From Pseudonocardia sp. CNS-004 (GTDB taxonomy: Bacteria; Actinomycetota; Actinomycetes; Mycobacteriales; Pseudonocardiaceae), in the NCBI GenBank assembly GCA_001942185.1, contig MKJV01000101.1, positions 1-64,000 of the forward strand: 64,000 nt of DNA, given 5' to 3'. The notes under the pieces were generated by a model that was given only the letters and a program-made list of their open reading frames with translations, was not told the origin of the DNA and ran no database searches. A program made the position numbers and the translations under genes. Every line of letters starts with the position of its first letter. Position 1 is the stretch's first letter. Positions 17,944 through 26,845 of this stretch are shown here, piece after piece.

Positions 17944-18735
17944 GTGGCCGGCATCGCGGAGCACGAGCGGCAGCAGGAGGTGCTGCGCCTGCTCGACGTC
18001 GACGGCCGGGTGAGCGTCACCGACCTCGTCCGCCGCTTCGGCGTCACCGCGGTGACGATCCGCAAGGACCTCGAGGTGCTGGAGCGCAGGCACCTGCTCG
18101 CGCGGGCGCGGCGGGCCGTCACGGCCGACGGTGCCGACGAAGGCGCCTTCGAGATGCGCCTGCGGCACGGCACGGCGGCGAAGGCCGCCATCGCACGGGC
18201 GGCGGCCGCGATCGTGCCCGACGGCGCCGCGATCGCGCTGGACTGCAGCACCACCTGCTACCACCTCGCCCACGAGCTGCGCGGCAGGCGGAACCTGATC
18301 GTGGTGACCAATGGGCTGCGCTCCGCCGAGCTGCTCAGCGACAGCGGGGTCACCGTCGTGCTCCCTGGCGGCACGCTGCGGCGCTCGTCGTGGTCGGTGG
18401 TCGGCGACATCGGCGACGTGGTGGTGAGCCGCGGACGGCTGACGATGGGTTTCTTCGGTGTCCGCGGGCTGTCGCGCGAGCACGGGCTCATGGAGCTGTC
18501 GGTGGAGGAGACCACCGTGAAGCGGCGGCTCGCCGCCGCCTGCACCGATGTCTACGGTCTCTTCGACTCGTCCAAGATCGGCCGGTTCGCGCTGCACAGC
18601 TTCGTGCCCACGCAGCGGATCACGGGGCTGTTCACCGACGACGGCGCCGATCTCGACGCACTCGCCGGATTCGCGGAGCTGGGCGTCACGATCAACAGGC
18701 TGCCCGTGGACGACACACACAGGACGTCCGCCTGA
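17944..18735 (+). CDS. DeoR/GlpR-family sugar-phosphate-responsive regulator
   Basis: A 263-residue repressor. N-terminal helix-turn-helix RVSVTDLVRRFGVTAVTIRK at about residues 23-42, then a DeoR sensor domain with AIALDCSTTCYHLAHELRG, VTNGLRSAELLSD and LPGGTLRRSSWSVVGD, the phosphosugar-binding pattern of the family. It is the first gene of an ABC transporter/aldolase operon and probably responds to a phosphorylated intermediate. GTG start with no ribosome binding site fits the leaderless promoter. Confidence 0.87.
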   Translation: MAGIAEHERQQEVLRLLDVDGRVSVTDLVRRFGVTAVTIRKDLEVLERRHLLARARRAVTADGADEGAFEMRLRHGTAAKAAIARAAAAIVPDGAAIALDCSTTCYHLAHELRGRRNLIVVTNGLRSAELLSDSGVTVVLPGGTLRRSSWSVVGDIGDVVVSRGRLTMGFFGVRGLSREHGLMELSVEETTVKRRLAAACTDVYGLFDSSKIGRFALHSFVPTQRITGLFTDDGADLDALAGFAELGVTINRLPVDDTHRTSA

Positions 18736-18761
18736 CCACAGGCGCGGAGGAAGGAGCGACG

Positions 18762-19790
18762 ATGCTCAGCAGGCGCATCACCGCGGCACTGGCCGTGGCA
18801 GCGGCGGGGGCGCTCGCCCTCACCGGCTGCACCCAGCAGAACCCCGGGGGCGGAGGTGGCGGAGGCGGCGGCGGCGAGGACACGGTCAGCGTCGCGTTCG
18901 TGCCCAAGCTGCAGGGCATCCCGTACTTCGAGGCGATGAACACCGGCGGGCAGAAGGCCGCGCAGGAGCTCGGCATCGAGTGGATCTACCGCGGCTCCTC
19001 GACGGCCGACCCCGGCGCCCAGACCGAGATCGTCAACTCGCTCATCCAGCAACGGGTCGACGTCCTCGTGGTGGCACCGAACGACCCCGACTCGATGGCC
19101 CCCGTGCTGCAGGAGGCCGCCGACGCCGGGATCAAGGTCATGACCGCCGACACCGACGCGCCCAACTCCGTGCGCGAGGCGTTCGTGAACCAGGCCTCGC
19201 CGGAGGGTGTCGGCACCGCGCTCACCGACGCGCTGCTCGAGGCGATGGGTGGCCAGGGCAAGTACGCGATCGTCTCGTGCGGGCAGACCGCGGCGAACCT
19301 CAACTCCTGGATCGAGGTCCAGAAGAAGGTCACCGCGGAGAAGTACCCCAACGCCGAGATCGTCGACATCGTCTACGCGGGCGAGGACGAGGCCCAGTCC
19401 GTGGCGATGGCCAAGGACCTGATGAATGCCCACCCCGACCTCACCGGTCTCGTCGGCGAGTGCACGGCGTCGGCGCCGGGCGTGGCCAAGGCGGTCACCG
19501 AGGCCGGCAAGACCGGGCAGGTGTTCACGGTCGGGCTGGGCACGCCGCAGTCGATGAAGCAGTACCTGGAGAACGGCTCGTCCTCCGCGGCCATCCTCTG
19601 GGACGTCGAGCAGCTCGGCTACCTCACCGCGTGGGCCGGCCAGCAGCTGGCGGCCGGCACCCCGTTCCAGGCGACGAACAACGTGAACCCGGAGCTCCCG
19701 GCCGTCGCGTGGGACGAGGGCAGCAAGGAGCTGCTGCTCGGCGACCCGCTGCGGATCACCACCGAGAACGTCGACCAGTACCAGTACTGA
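18762..19790 (+). CDS. Sugar ABC transporter substrate-binding lipoprotein (RhaS/LsrB-like)
   Basis: A 342-residue periplasmic-binding-protein-like domain of the type 1 sugar group. Lipobox with Cys23, followed by a run of ten glycines as a tether, then VSVAFVPKLQGIPYFEAMNT, TADPGAQTEIVNSLIQQRVD and VVAPNDPDSMAPVLQEAADA, typical of autoinducer-2/rhamnose-type binders. GGAGGAAGGA lies 6 bases before the ATG. It delivers a sugar to the two permeases downstream. Stop overlaps the ATPase start (TGATG). Confidence 0.87.
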   Translation: MLSRRITAALAVAAAGALALTGCTQQNPGGGGGGGGGGEDTVSVAFVPKLQGIPYFEAMNTGGQKAAQELGIEWIYRGSSTADPGAQTEIVNSLIQQRVDVLVVAPNDPDSMAPVLQEAADAGIKVMTADTDAPNSVREAFVNQASPEGVGTALTDALLEAMGGQGKYAIVSCGQTAANLNSWIEVQKKVTAEKYPNAEIVDIVYAGEDEAQSVAMAKDLMNAHPDLTGLVGECTASAPGVAKAVTEAGKTGQVFTVGLGTPQSMKQYLENGSSSAAILWDVEQLGYLTAWAGQQLAAGTPFQATNNVNPELPAVAWDEGSKELLLGDPLRITTENVDQYQY

Positions 19791-21290
19791 TGGGAGAGGC
19801 CCTGCTGCGACTGCGCGGCGTCCAGAAGCGCTACGGCGGCGTGCGGGCGTGCGGGGTGTCGACTTCGATGTTCTCGCCGGCGAGGTGCACGCCCTCGTCG
19901 GCGAGAACGGCGCCGGCAAGTCCACGCTGATAAAGATCGTGTCCGGCGCGAGGTGGCCGACGAGGGCACCGCCGAGATCGACGGCGCTCCGCTCACCGGC
20001 GGGAACACCCAGGCGGCCATGGAGGCGGGGATCGCCACCGTCTACCAGGAACCGCACCTGTTCGGCGAGCTCACCGTGGCCGAGAACGTGTTCCTCGGCC
20101 GGGAGCTGCGCACCAGCGGTCGGGTGGACTGGGCGACCCAGCGAACGCGGGTGGGCGAGCTGCTCACCCAGATCGGCCTCGACCCGGCGATCGGCGACGT
20201 CCGCGTCGCCGATCTCCCGGTGGCCGAGCAGCAGCTCGTGTCCATCGCCAAGGCGTTCGCCCACTCGGCGAAGATCCTCATCCTCGACGAGCCATCGGCG
20301 ATCCTCACCGACCGCGAGATCGAGGTGCTGTTCGGCGTGGTCCGCAACCTGCGGGCGGCGGGCGCGGGATCATCTACATCTCCCACCGGCTCGACGAGCT
20401 CTCGCAGATCAGCGACCGCGTCACCGTGCTGCGCGACGGCGAGGTCGTGGCCAGCAGGCCGACGCGGTCGCTGACCGTGCGGCAGGTGGCCGAGCTGATG
20501 GTCGGCCACGAGCTGGGGGCGGCCACCGCCGACCGGCCGGCCCCGACCGGGGAGCCGGTCCTCACCGTCGCGGGACTCGGCCGCACCGGGGCGTTCAGCG
20601 ACCTCGACCTGCAGGTGCGACCCGCCGAGGTCGTGGCGCTCTACGGCCTGGTCGGGTCGGGCACCGACGGGATCGCACGCGCCTCTACGGGGTGAACCCG
20701 GCCGATTCCGGCACCGTCGAGGTGGACGGCCGCGCGGTGCGATTGCGCTCGCCGCAGGACGCCGCGGCGGCCGGCATCGCGATGCTGCCCGGCAACCGGA
20801 AGCAGCAGGGCGTGTTCGCGAACAAGTCGATCGCGTTCAACATCTCCAGCGCCCACCTGCGCCACCTCGCGAAGCTGGGCTTCTGGTTCGACCGGCGCCG
20901 GGAGCGCTCCATCGCGGAGGACTTCCTGCGCCGCATCTCGATCAAGGCCCCCGATGTCGGCACCGCCGTGGGGGCGCTGTCCGGCGGCAACCAGCAGAAG
21001 GTCGTGCTGGCCCGCCAGCTCGTGCGCGCGCCGCGCGTACTCGTGCTGGAGGAGCGACGCAGGGCGTCGACGTGGGCGCCAAGGAGGAGATCCACCGGCT
21101 CGTCCTGGAGCTGGCGGACGGCGGCAGCGCGGTTCTCGTCATCTCGACGGATCTGCCGGAGGTACTGCAGCTCGCCGACCGGGTGCTGGTCGTGCGCAAG
21201 GGTGCGGTGGTGCGCGAGTTCGAGCGCGGGGCGAGCCAGGCCGACGTGCTCGCAGCGGCGGCCGGGGACGAAGGCGAGGCGGCGGCATGA
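19790..21290 (+). CDS. Sugar ABC transporter ATP-binding protein (two ABC domains), five frame breaks
   Basis: About 501 residues when five single missing bases are allowed, near 19850, 19950, 20365, 20685 and 21055; with them the length is an exact multiple of three. Domain one has Walker A GENGAGKST, LPVAEQQL in place of the signature and Walker B ILILDEPSA; domain two has LSGGNQQKVVLARQL and VLVLEE. This is the RbsA/XylG-like double ATPase. All pieces are conserved and the neighbours are intact, so I regard the breaks as sequence errors rather than decay. It energises the two permeases that follow; its stop overlaps the next ATG. Confidence 0.8.
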
Positions 21291-22288
21291 GCGTCATGAC
21301 GACCGCCGCCGGCGCGCCCGCCCAGCGCAGGCCGCGGGTACGCGCGATCGAGGGGCAGGAGATCGCCCTCATCGGGGTGGTCGGCCTGCTGTGGGTGGTG
21401 CTGTCGCTGGCCACCGACACGTTCCTCACGACCGGCAACCTGCAGAACATCCTGTTCACCGTGGCACCGATCGCGCTGGTCGGGATCGGGATGACGGCGG
21501 TGATCGTCACGGCCGGGATCGACGTCTCGGTGGGCAGCCAGGCCGCCGTCGTGATGGTGGTCGTCGCGCTGACGGTGCGCGACTCCGGCCTGCCGTTCGT
21601 GGCGGCGGTCGCCGTCGCGGTGGTGGTCGGGCTCGTGCTCGGCGCCGTCAACGGCCTGCTCGTGGCCTACGGCGGCATCCACCCGATCATCGTCACGTTC
21701 GGCACGCTCAACATCTACCGGTTCGTCGCGCTGCAGATCTTCGGTACCGAGCAGGTGGCGGGGGTTCCCGCCACGCTCGCGCCGATCGGCGGCGGAATGG
21801 AGGGCAGGCTGCTCGGCGTGCCGACGGCGTGGTGGCTCACCCTCGTGCTGGCCGCCGGCATGTGGTGCTACATGCGGTACTGGGCCACCGGGCGCCACCT
21901 CTACGCGGTGGGCGGCGACGCCTTCGCAGCGAGGCTCGCCGGGGTGCGGGTGCGGCGGCGCCAGATCAGCGCGTACGTCCTCACCGGGGCGTGCGTCGGG
22001 CTCGCGGCCTGCGTCCTCATCGGCAGCGGCGGGCTGGTGCAGCAGAACGTCGGCACCGGGCTGGAACTGCGGGTGATCGCCGCGGTCGTGATCGGCGGCA
22101 CGAGCATCATCGGCGGCCGCGGCACCGTGCTGGGCACGCTGCTCGGTGCCCTGCTCGTCGGCACCGTGTCCAGCGCCGTCACGCTGCTGTCCTGGCCGTC
22201 CGAGCTCGCCCAGCTGTTCATCGGCCTGTTCATCCTCGTGGCGGTCGGGGTCGACCTGCTGCGCGAGCGGCGGAGGAGCGCGCGATGA
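21287..22288 (+). CDS. Sugar ABC transporter permease (RbsC-like) 1
   Basis: A 333-residue membrane protein with about eight to ten helices and the family motifs GIDVSVGSQAAVVMVVVALT, GAVNGLLVAYGGIHPIIVTF and the ATPase-facing segment YAVGGDAFAARLAGVRVRR. ATG at 21287 overlaps the ATPase stop by four bases. It forms a heterodimer with the next permease, as in rhamnose-type systems. Confidence 0.88.
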   Translation: MSVMTTAAGAPAQRRPRVRAIEGQEIALIGVVGLLWVVLSLATDTFLTTGNLQNILFTVAPIALVGIGMTAVIVTAGIDVSVGSQAAVVMVVVALTVRDSGLPFVAAVAVAVVVGLVLGAVNGLLVAYGGIHPIIVTFGTLNIYRFVALQIFGTEQVAGVPATLAPIGGGMEGRLLGVPTAWWLTLVLAAGMWCYMRYWATGRHLYAVGGDAFAARLAGVRVRRRQISAYVLTGACVGLAACVLIGSGGLVQQNVGTGLELRVIAAVVIGGTSIIGGRGTVLGTLLGALLVGTVSSAVTLLSWPSELAQLFIGLFILVAVGVDLLRERRRSAR

Positions 22289-23361
22289 CCGAGCTCGAGA
22301 CCGTTCCGGCCCCCGAACGCACCCGCGGCGAGGGCCTCGCCGCGCGGGTGCTGCGGATCGGGCTGACCGAGCGCGTGGTGCTGCTCGCCGTGCTGCTGGT
22401 CGTCGTGGTCGTGTGGTTCCGGGTGCTCGGCGCGGGCGGCTACCTCGTGGCGCCCTACGACCTGCGCTACCTGGGAAACGCGCTCGAGTCGATGGTGCCG
22501 TTCGCGCTGCTGGCGGTCGCCGAGCTGTTCGTGATCGTCTCCGGGCGCGGCGGGATCGACCTGTCCGTGGGCGCGATCGTGTCGCTGGCCGGCATGGCGT
22601 TCGGGTTCATGGTCGGGGTGTGGGGGTGGCCGCTGCTCCCGTCGATCCTCGGCTGCATCGTCGTGGGCGCCCTGCTCGGCGCCGTCAACGGGGCGCTCGT
22701 GGCCTACGTGCGGTTCCCGGCGCTGATCGCGACGCTCGCCACCTACTACGCGTACAGCTCGCTCGCGCTGATCAGCAACGCGAACGCGCCGATCTCCACT
22801 CCCCCGGTCGTCGCGCTGCACTCGCTGACCAGGAACGTGGACCTGCCGGCACCGCTGCCGCCCGTCCCCCTGCACGTGTTCACGATCCTGCTGCCCTGCG
22901 CCGTGCTGGCCTGGGTGGTGATGTCCCGGTCGACGTACGGGCGATCCCTGTACGCGGTCGGCACCAACGACATCGCCGCCGCGTACGCCACGCAGTCGGT
23001 GGCACGCACCCGGTTCACGGCGTTCGTGCTGTCCGGGCTGCTCTCCGGGGTGGTGGCGGTGGTGACCGTCGGCCAGTTCGCCTCGGCACGCCCGGACGCC
23101 GGCATCGTCGGCAACGGGATGGCGCTGCCCGCCATCACCGTGGCCGTGCTGGGCGGAGTCGCGATCCAGGGCGGGATCGGACGGGTCGGCGGCGTGCTGG
23201 TGGCCGCGCTGCTCGTCACCTGGCTGAACGCCGGGATGCTGCTCGCGTTCCCGGAGGGCGCCGAGGGCAGCCGCTACCAACTGCTCGCGCTCGGCCTGGT
23301 GCTGGTGCTGTCCGCGCTGCTCAACACGATCGCGCTGCGGCGCTACGGGAGGCTCTCGTGA
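22285..23361 (+). CDS. Sugar ABC transporter permease (RbsC-like) 2
   Basis: A 358-residue permease related to its upstream neighbour: FVIVSGRGGIDLSVGAIVSL, GAVNGALVAYVRFPALIATL and YAVGTNDIAAAYATQSVAR. ATG at 22285 overlaps the preceding stop (ATGA), and its own stop overlaps the aldolase GTG. Two different permeases plus a double ATPase match rhamnose/AI-2-type importers. Confidence 0.88.
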   Translation: MTELETVPAPERTRGEGLAARVLRIGLTERVVLLAVLLVVVVVWFRVLGAGGYLVAPYDLRYLGNALESMVPFALLAVAELFVIVSGRGGIDLSVGAIVSLAGMAFGFMVGVWGWPLLPSILGCIVVGALLGAVNGALVAYVRFPALIATLATYYAYSSLALISNANAPISTPPVVALHSLTRNVDLPAPLPPVPLHVFTILLPCAVLAWVVMSRSTYGRSLYAVGTNDIAAAYATQSVARTRFTAFVLSGLLSGVVAVVTVGQFASARPDAGIVGNGMALPAITVAVLGGVAIQGGIGRVGGVLVAALLVTWLNAGMLLAFPEGAEGSRYQLLALGLVLVLSALLNTIALRRYGRLS

Positions 23362-24107
23362 CCTTCGCCGTCCGCCCGGACGAGGTGCCCGCCGAGCTGG
23401 TGGCGCTCACCCGCCGGATCGGCGACCCGGCCGCCGACCTGGTGGTCCTCGCCGAGGGCAACACCTCCGTGCGCCTGCCCGACGACCGGTTCGTGGTCAA
23501 GGCCAGCGGCTCCCGGATGGACCTCGCGGAGGCGGGCGACTTCGTGGTCGGCGACCTGCCCGACCTCGTCGACGTCCTCGAACGGGGCGGCACCGACCAG
23601 GAGACGCTGTCCCGGCTCCTCTCCGCAGGCGGGTCCCGCGCGTCGATCGAGACGCTCGTGCACGTCGTCGCGCTCGCCACCGGGGCCACGTGGGTGGCGC
23701 ACACCCACCCGACCGCCGTGGTCGGGCTCCTCGCGGTGCGGGAGGCCGAGGAACTGTGGGCGGCGCCGCTCTTCCCGGACGAGGCCGTGGTGCTCGGCGA
23801 ACCGGTGTGGGTGCCCTACGCGGCACCCGGCATCGCGCTCGGCGCGGCCGTCCACACCGCCGTCCGGGATCGGCTCGACCGCGACGGCACCCCGCCCCGC
23901 CTCGTCCTGCTCGGCAACCACGGCATCGTCGCCCTCGGCGCCACCGCGGCAGAGGTCGAGACCATCACGACCATGGCGGTGAAGGCCGCCCGCGTCCGCT
24001 CGGTGGCCCTCGGTGCCGGCACCATGGCGCCCCTGGAGATCTCGCACGCCCGCGCCCTGGCCGCCCGCCCCGACGAGGCGGCGCGCCGCACCCGGTTGGG
24101 CGCGTGA
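23358..24107 (+). CDS. Class II aldolase/adducin family protein
   Basis: A 249-residue zinc-dependent aldolase-fold protein. AEGNTSVRLPDDRFVVKASG gives the substrate-binding loops, VAHTHPTAVVGLLA two zinc His residues and LLGNHGIVALGATAAEV the third His. Family members cleave sugar phosphates such as fuculose- or rhamnulose-1-phosphate. No kinase or isomerase is nearby, so the full pathway must be completed elsewhere. GTG at 23358 overlaps the permease stop by four bases; last gene of the operon. Confidence 0.83.
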   Translation: MTFAVRPDEVPAELVALTRRIGDPAADLVVLAEGNTSVRLPDDRFVVKASGSRMDLAEAGDFVVGDLPDLVDVLERGGTDQETLSRLLSAGGSRASIETLVHVVALATGATWVAHTHPTAVVGLLAVREAEELWAAPLFPDEAVVLGEPVWVPYAAPGIALGAAVHTAVRDRLDRDGTPPRLVLLGNHGIVALGATAAEVETITTMAVKAARVRSVALGAGTMAPLEISHARALAARPDEAARRTRLGA

Positions 24108-24159
24108 CCCTCATGTGGTACGGGCCTCGGGAGGACGCGGCAGCACTTCCGTGATCGAT

Positions 24160-24375
24160 CCGAGCAGTACCTCAGGGCTGCAGTGACCACGCTGGTGTGC
24201 TGCTCGGGCTGATCAACAGCGCCTGGCTGGCCCGAGCCGCACCTCACTGCCGTGGCGGCGACCCTGGCGTGCTGCCCGGACCGATCAACCGCGCCTGACC
24301 GGTCCGAGCCGCACCTCACTGCTGTGGCGGCGGCCCTGGCGTGCTGCTCGGACCGATCATGCCGACGCCGTCGGT
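24160..24375. repeat. Three tandem copies of a 72 bp repeat
   Basis: Copies begin with CCGAGC at 24160, 24232 and 24304, an exact period of 72. The second and third copies differ at about three places over 58 bases; the first is more diverged and the third loses similarity near its end. The period is a multiple of three but no supported gene covers it. Confidence 0.75.
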
Positions 24376-24531
24376 GCCGGGTTCGAGATCGAACCCCGTG
24401 GTGTCAACATGACCATGAAACGCTGCGGTGGGCGCGCCGTCCCCGACCGATCGCAGGCCCGTCTTCGGCCCCTTCGACCCGGCCCGGCGTTGCGTTCGCC
24501 CCCGTTGGTCGCAGGCCGCCGGTCAGCTGAT

Positions 24532-25054
24532 GGCTGGGTGGGGTGCACTACCGGGCCCTGGGGTTGCGTGGACGGCCGTCCCCGGCTCGGGGGCACGCCC
24601 GTTTCCGACGAGACCGTCACCGCCGGGCAGCTACGCGACTGTCCGGTGGTCCCGTTCCCCAACAGCACAGGTCTCGACGACAGTCCGGTGCGTTCCGCGG
24701 AACACGCCCCGGGGGAAGTGGTCCACCGGCTCGACATCGACCTCGCCGCTCCCGATCCGCGATCCATCAACCGTGAGGTCTACGCCATCCCGGTGGACAA
24801 CCTTCCTCCCGTTCCCGGCGGTACGAACAACCCGCGGGCCGGGCGGCACGCGCTCCGTGCGGCGGCCGCAGGGGCGCGGTACTGGCGGAGCAGCCAGCGT
24901 GATCTCCCGGCGGGCTGCAGGTCGAGCGCGATCGGCACCACCGGACAGTCGCGTAGGCACCCGGCAGCGACGGTCTCGTCGGCAACGGGCGCGCCCCCGA
25001 GCCGGGAACGGCCGCAAAGCAACCCCGGGGCCCGGTAGTGCACCCCACCCAGCC
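24532..25054. repeat. Long imperfect inverted repeat (about 122 bp arms)
   Basis: The arm at 24532-24654 and the reverse complement of 24933-25054 match over their whole length, roughly 90 percent by eye with one indel, for example in GGCTGGGTGGGGTGCACTAC and in CTACGCGACTGTCCGGTGGT. The spacer is 278 bases. Both arms could be copies of one decayed mobile or coding element in opposite orientation. Confidence 0.75.
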
Positions 25055-25385
25055 ACGTCGACCAGGCGCGGGCCGGTACCGACGCGGGTGCCCACACCCG
25101 AATCCCGGGCGGGGATGGATGAGATCAGGCCGCGAAGGTGACCGGGCGCGCCCACCGCAGCCCGAACCGCTCCGCCCCCGGGCGGCAGCACGACCGATTC
25201 CGGCCCGGGCGGCAGTTCCCCGACTCCGGCCCGAACAGCAGCGCCACCGATCCCGATCCGAGCGACAGCACCACCGAATCCGGCCCGGGCGGCGGTCGAT
25301 CAAGGCTGATGGTCGCTGCAGGAGATCGTCTGGCGACCATTTCCCCTTGATCACCGAACTTCAGCACGGCATCGGACGACCGCGG

Positions 25386-26267
25386 TCACGGGAGGAGTTC
25401 GGCCGCCACCTCCAGGAAGCCCGAGAGGATCCTCGACTCGTCGTCCGGGCGCCAGACCAGCGACACCGGGACCCGCACATCGGCGCCGGTGACCGGGCGG
25501 AAGGCCACGCCCTCGAACTGCAGCCACTCGGCAGAGGCCGGCAGCAGCGCCACCCCGACGGCCGCCGCGACCAGCGCAACCACGGTGTAGGTGTCCTGGG
25601 CCTCCTGGACCACGCGGGGCCAGAAGCCGACGTCCGCGCAGGCCCGGATCGCCGTGTCGCGCAGGTTGGAGCCCTGCCGGTCGGGGTAGCTGACGAAGTT
25701 CTCCCCGGCCAGCTCGGTCAGCGGGACGGACGGCCGGGCGGCCAGCGGGTGCTCGTCGGGCAGCACGGCCACGAGCTCCTCGTCCAGCACCGTGCGGCTG
25801 GCCAGCAGGGTGGGGACGGGGGCGCGCAGCAGGGCCACGTCGATGCCGCCGTCGAGCAGGTCGCTGATCTGCGCGCCGCTGAACACCGACGGGTGCAGTT
25901 CCAGCCGCACGAGCGGGTAGCGGGCGCGGTAGGTGCGGGTCAGCCGCGGCAGCAGCCGCCACGTGGTGGCGCCGGTGAGCCCGACGCGGATCTCGCCGCG
26001 CTCGCCCTGCTCGGTGCGCAGCACCGACTCGCGGGCGCGGTCGGCCTCGGCGAGCACCCGGCGCGCGTGCTCGAGGAAGACCGCTCCCGCGCCGGTGAGC
26101 CGGACCTGGCGGGTGGTTCGCTCCAGCAGCCGCACCCCCAGATCCCGTTCCAGGTGCTTGATCTGCTGCGAGAGCGGTGGCTGCGCCATGCGCAGGCGCG
26201 CGGCGGCGCGGCCGAAGTGCAGCTCCTCGGCCACCGCGGCGAAGGCCCTCAGGTGCCGCAACTCCAC
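25386..26267 (-). CDS. LysR-family regulator of the TTT operon
   Basis: A 293-residue LysR protein: helix-turn-helix HFGRAAARLRMAQPPLSQQI near residues 18-37, then the RLLERTTRQVRLTGAG wing and a C-terminal effector domain with GEIRVGLTGATTW and LLDGGIDVALLRAPV. GTG at 26267 is chosen because LysR proteins normally begin with ELRHLRAF. It is divergent from tctB with 119 bases between, so it likely controls the transporter operon in response to a carboxylate. Confidence 0.87.
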   Translation of the reverse strand: MELRHLRAFAAVAEELHFGRAAARLRMAQPPLSQQIKHLERDLGVRLLERTTRQVRLTGAGAVFLEHARRVLAEADRARESVLRTEQGERGEIRVGLTGATTWRLLPRLTRTYRARYPLVRLELHPSVFSGAQISDLLDGGIDVALLRAPVPTLLASRTVLDEELVAVLPDEHPLAARPSVPLTELAGENFVSYPDRQGSNLRDTAIRACADVGFWPRVVQEAQDTYTVVALVAAAVGVALLPASAEWLQFEGVAFRPVTGADVRVPVSLVWRPDDESRILSGFLEVAAELLP

Positions 26268-26386
26268 GATCAACCCCCATTGATACGGATGCGGTCTCAG
26301 TCGTGCCGTCATCTTGTATTGGACCGGCCCCACCCGCAGTGCATACGTTCTGTCATCAGACATCCGGCCTCAGGGAAGAGGTGCAG

Positions 26387-26845
26387 ATGGAGCAGCCGCG
26401 TGGGCAGCTGTACCGGATCGGTCCGCTGATCGTCCTCTCCGTGGGTGTTGCTGCCCTCGCGGGCTCGGTCGCCCTCTCGCTGGGCGAGCTGACCGCTCCC
26501 GGTCCGGGTCTGTGGCCGTTCGTGGTGTCGCTGCTGCTCACCGGCACCGGGCTCGTGCTCCTCGTGGTCGACGACCCGGCCGACTACGAGCCGTTCACTC
26601 GGGGCTCGGCGCGGATCGCGGGCGGCCTCGCCGGGCTCGCCGTCTTCGTGGCCGCCTTCGAGGTGGTCGGGTTCCTGCTGCCGGCGTTCCTCATGCTGCT
26701 GCTCTGGCTGCGGGTGTTCGGGGGCGAGTCGTGGCGGTGGGCGGTCGGGCTCGCGCTCGGCGGGTCGGTCGGCCTCTACGTGCTGTTCGACACCGTGCTC
26801 GGGGTGCGCTTCCCCGACGACGTGGTGGCCGGGCTGGTGAGCTGA
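26387..26845 (+). CDS. Tripartite tricarboxylate transporter small membrane subunit TctB
   Basis: A 152-residue protein with four predicted membrane helices. ELTAPGPGLWPFVVSLLLTG is the usual TctB motif in its first loop. It pairs with TctA in the membrane. ATG at 26387 follows a GGGAAGAGG ribosome binding site. Its stop abuts the TctA start. Confidence 0.82.
   Translation: MEQPRGQLYRIGPLIVLSVGVAALAGSVALSLGELTAPGPGLWPFVVSLLLTGTGLVLLVVDDPADYEPFTRGSARIAGGLAGLAVFVAAFEVVGFLLPAFLMLLLWLRVFGGESWRWAVGLALGGSVGLYVLFDTVLGVRFPDDVVAGLVS

Larger units (their letters stand above)
24108..25385. other. Repeat-rich region without a recognisable gene
   Basis: About 1.3 kb with no convincing gene in any frame. 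It contains a three-copy 72 bp tandem repeat, a long inverted repeat and, at 25190-25300, short repeats of CGGCCCGGGCGGC. Several frames are open, but none has family signatures or a ribosome binding site. It separates the sugar ABC operon from the TTT operon. Confidence 0.55.

Noticed and set aside
24409-25141. Open frames of about 210-240 codons in the repeat region
   Set aside because: No ribosome binding site, no conserved motif, and the frames cross the inverted repeat in both orientations.
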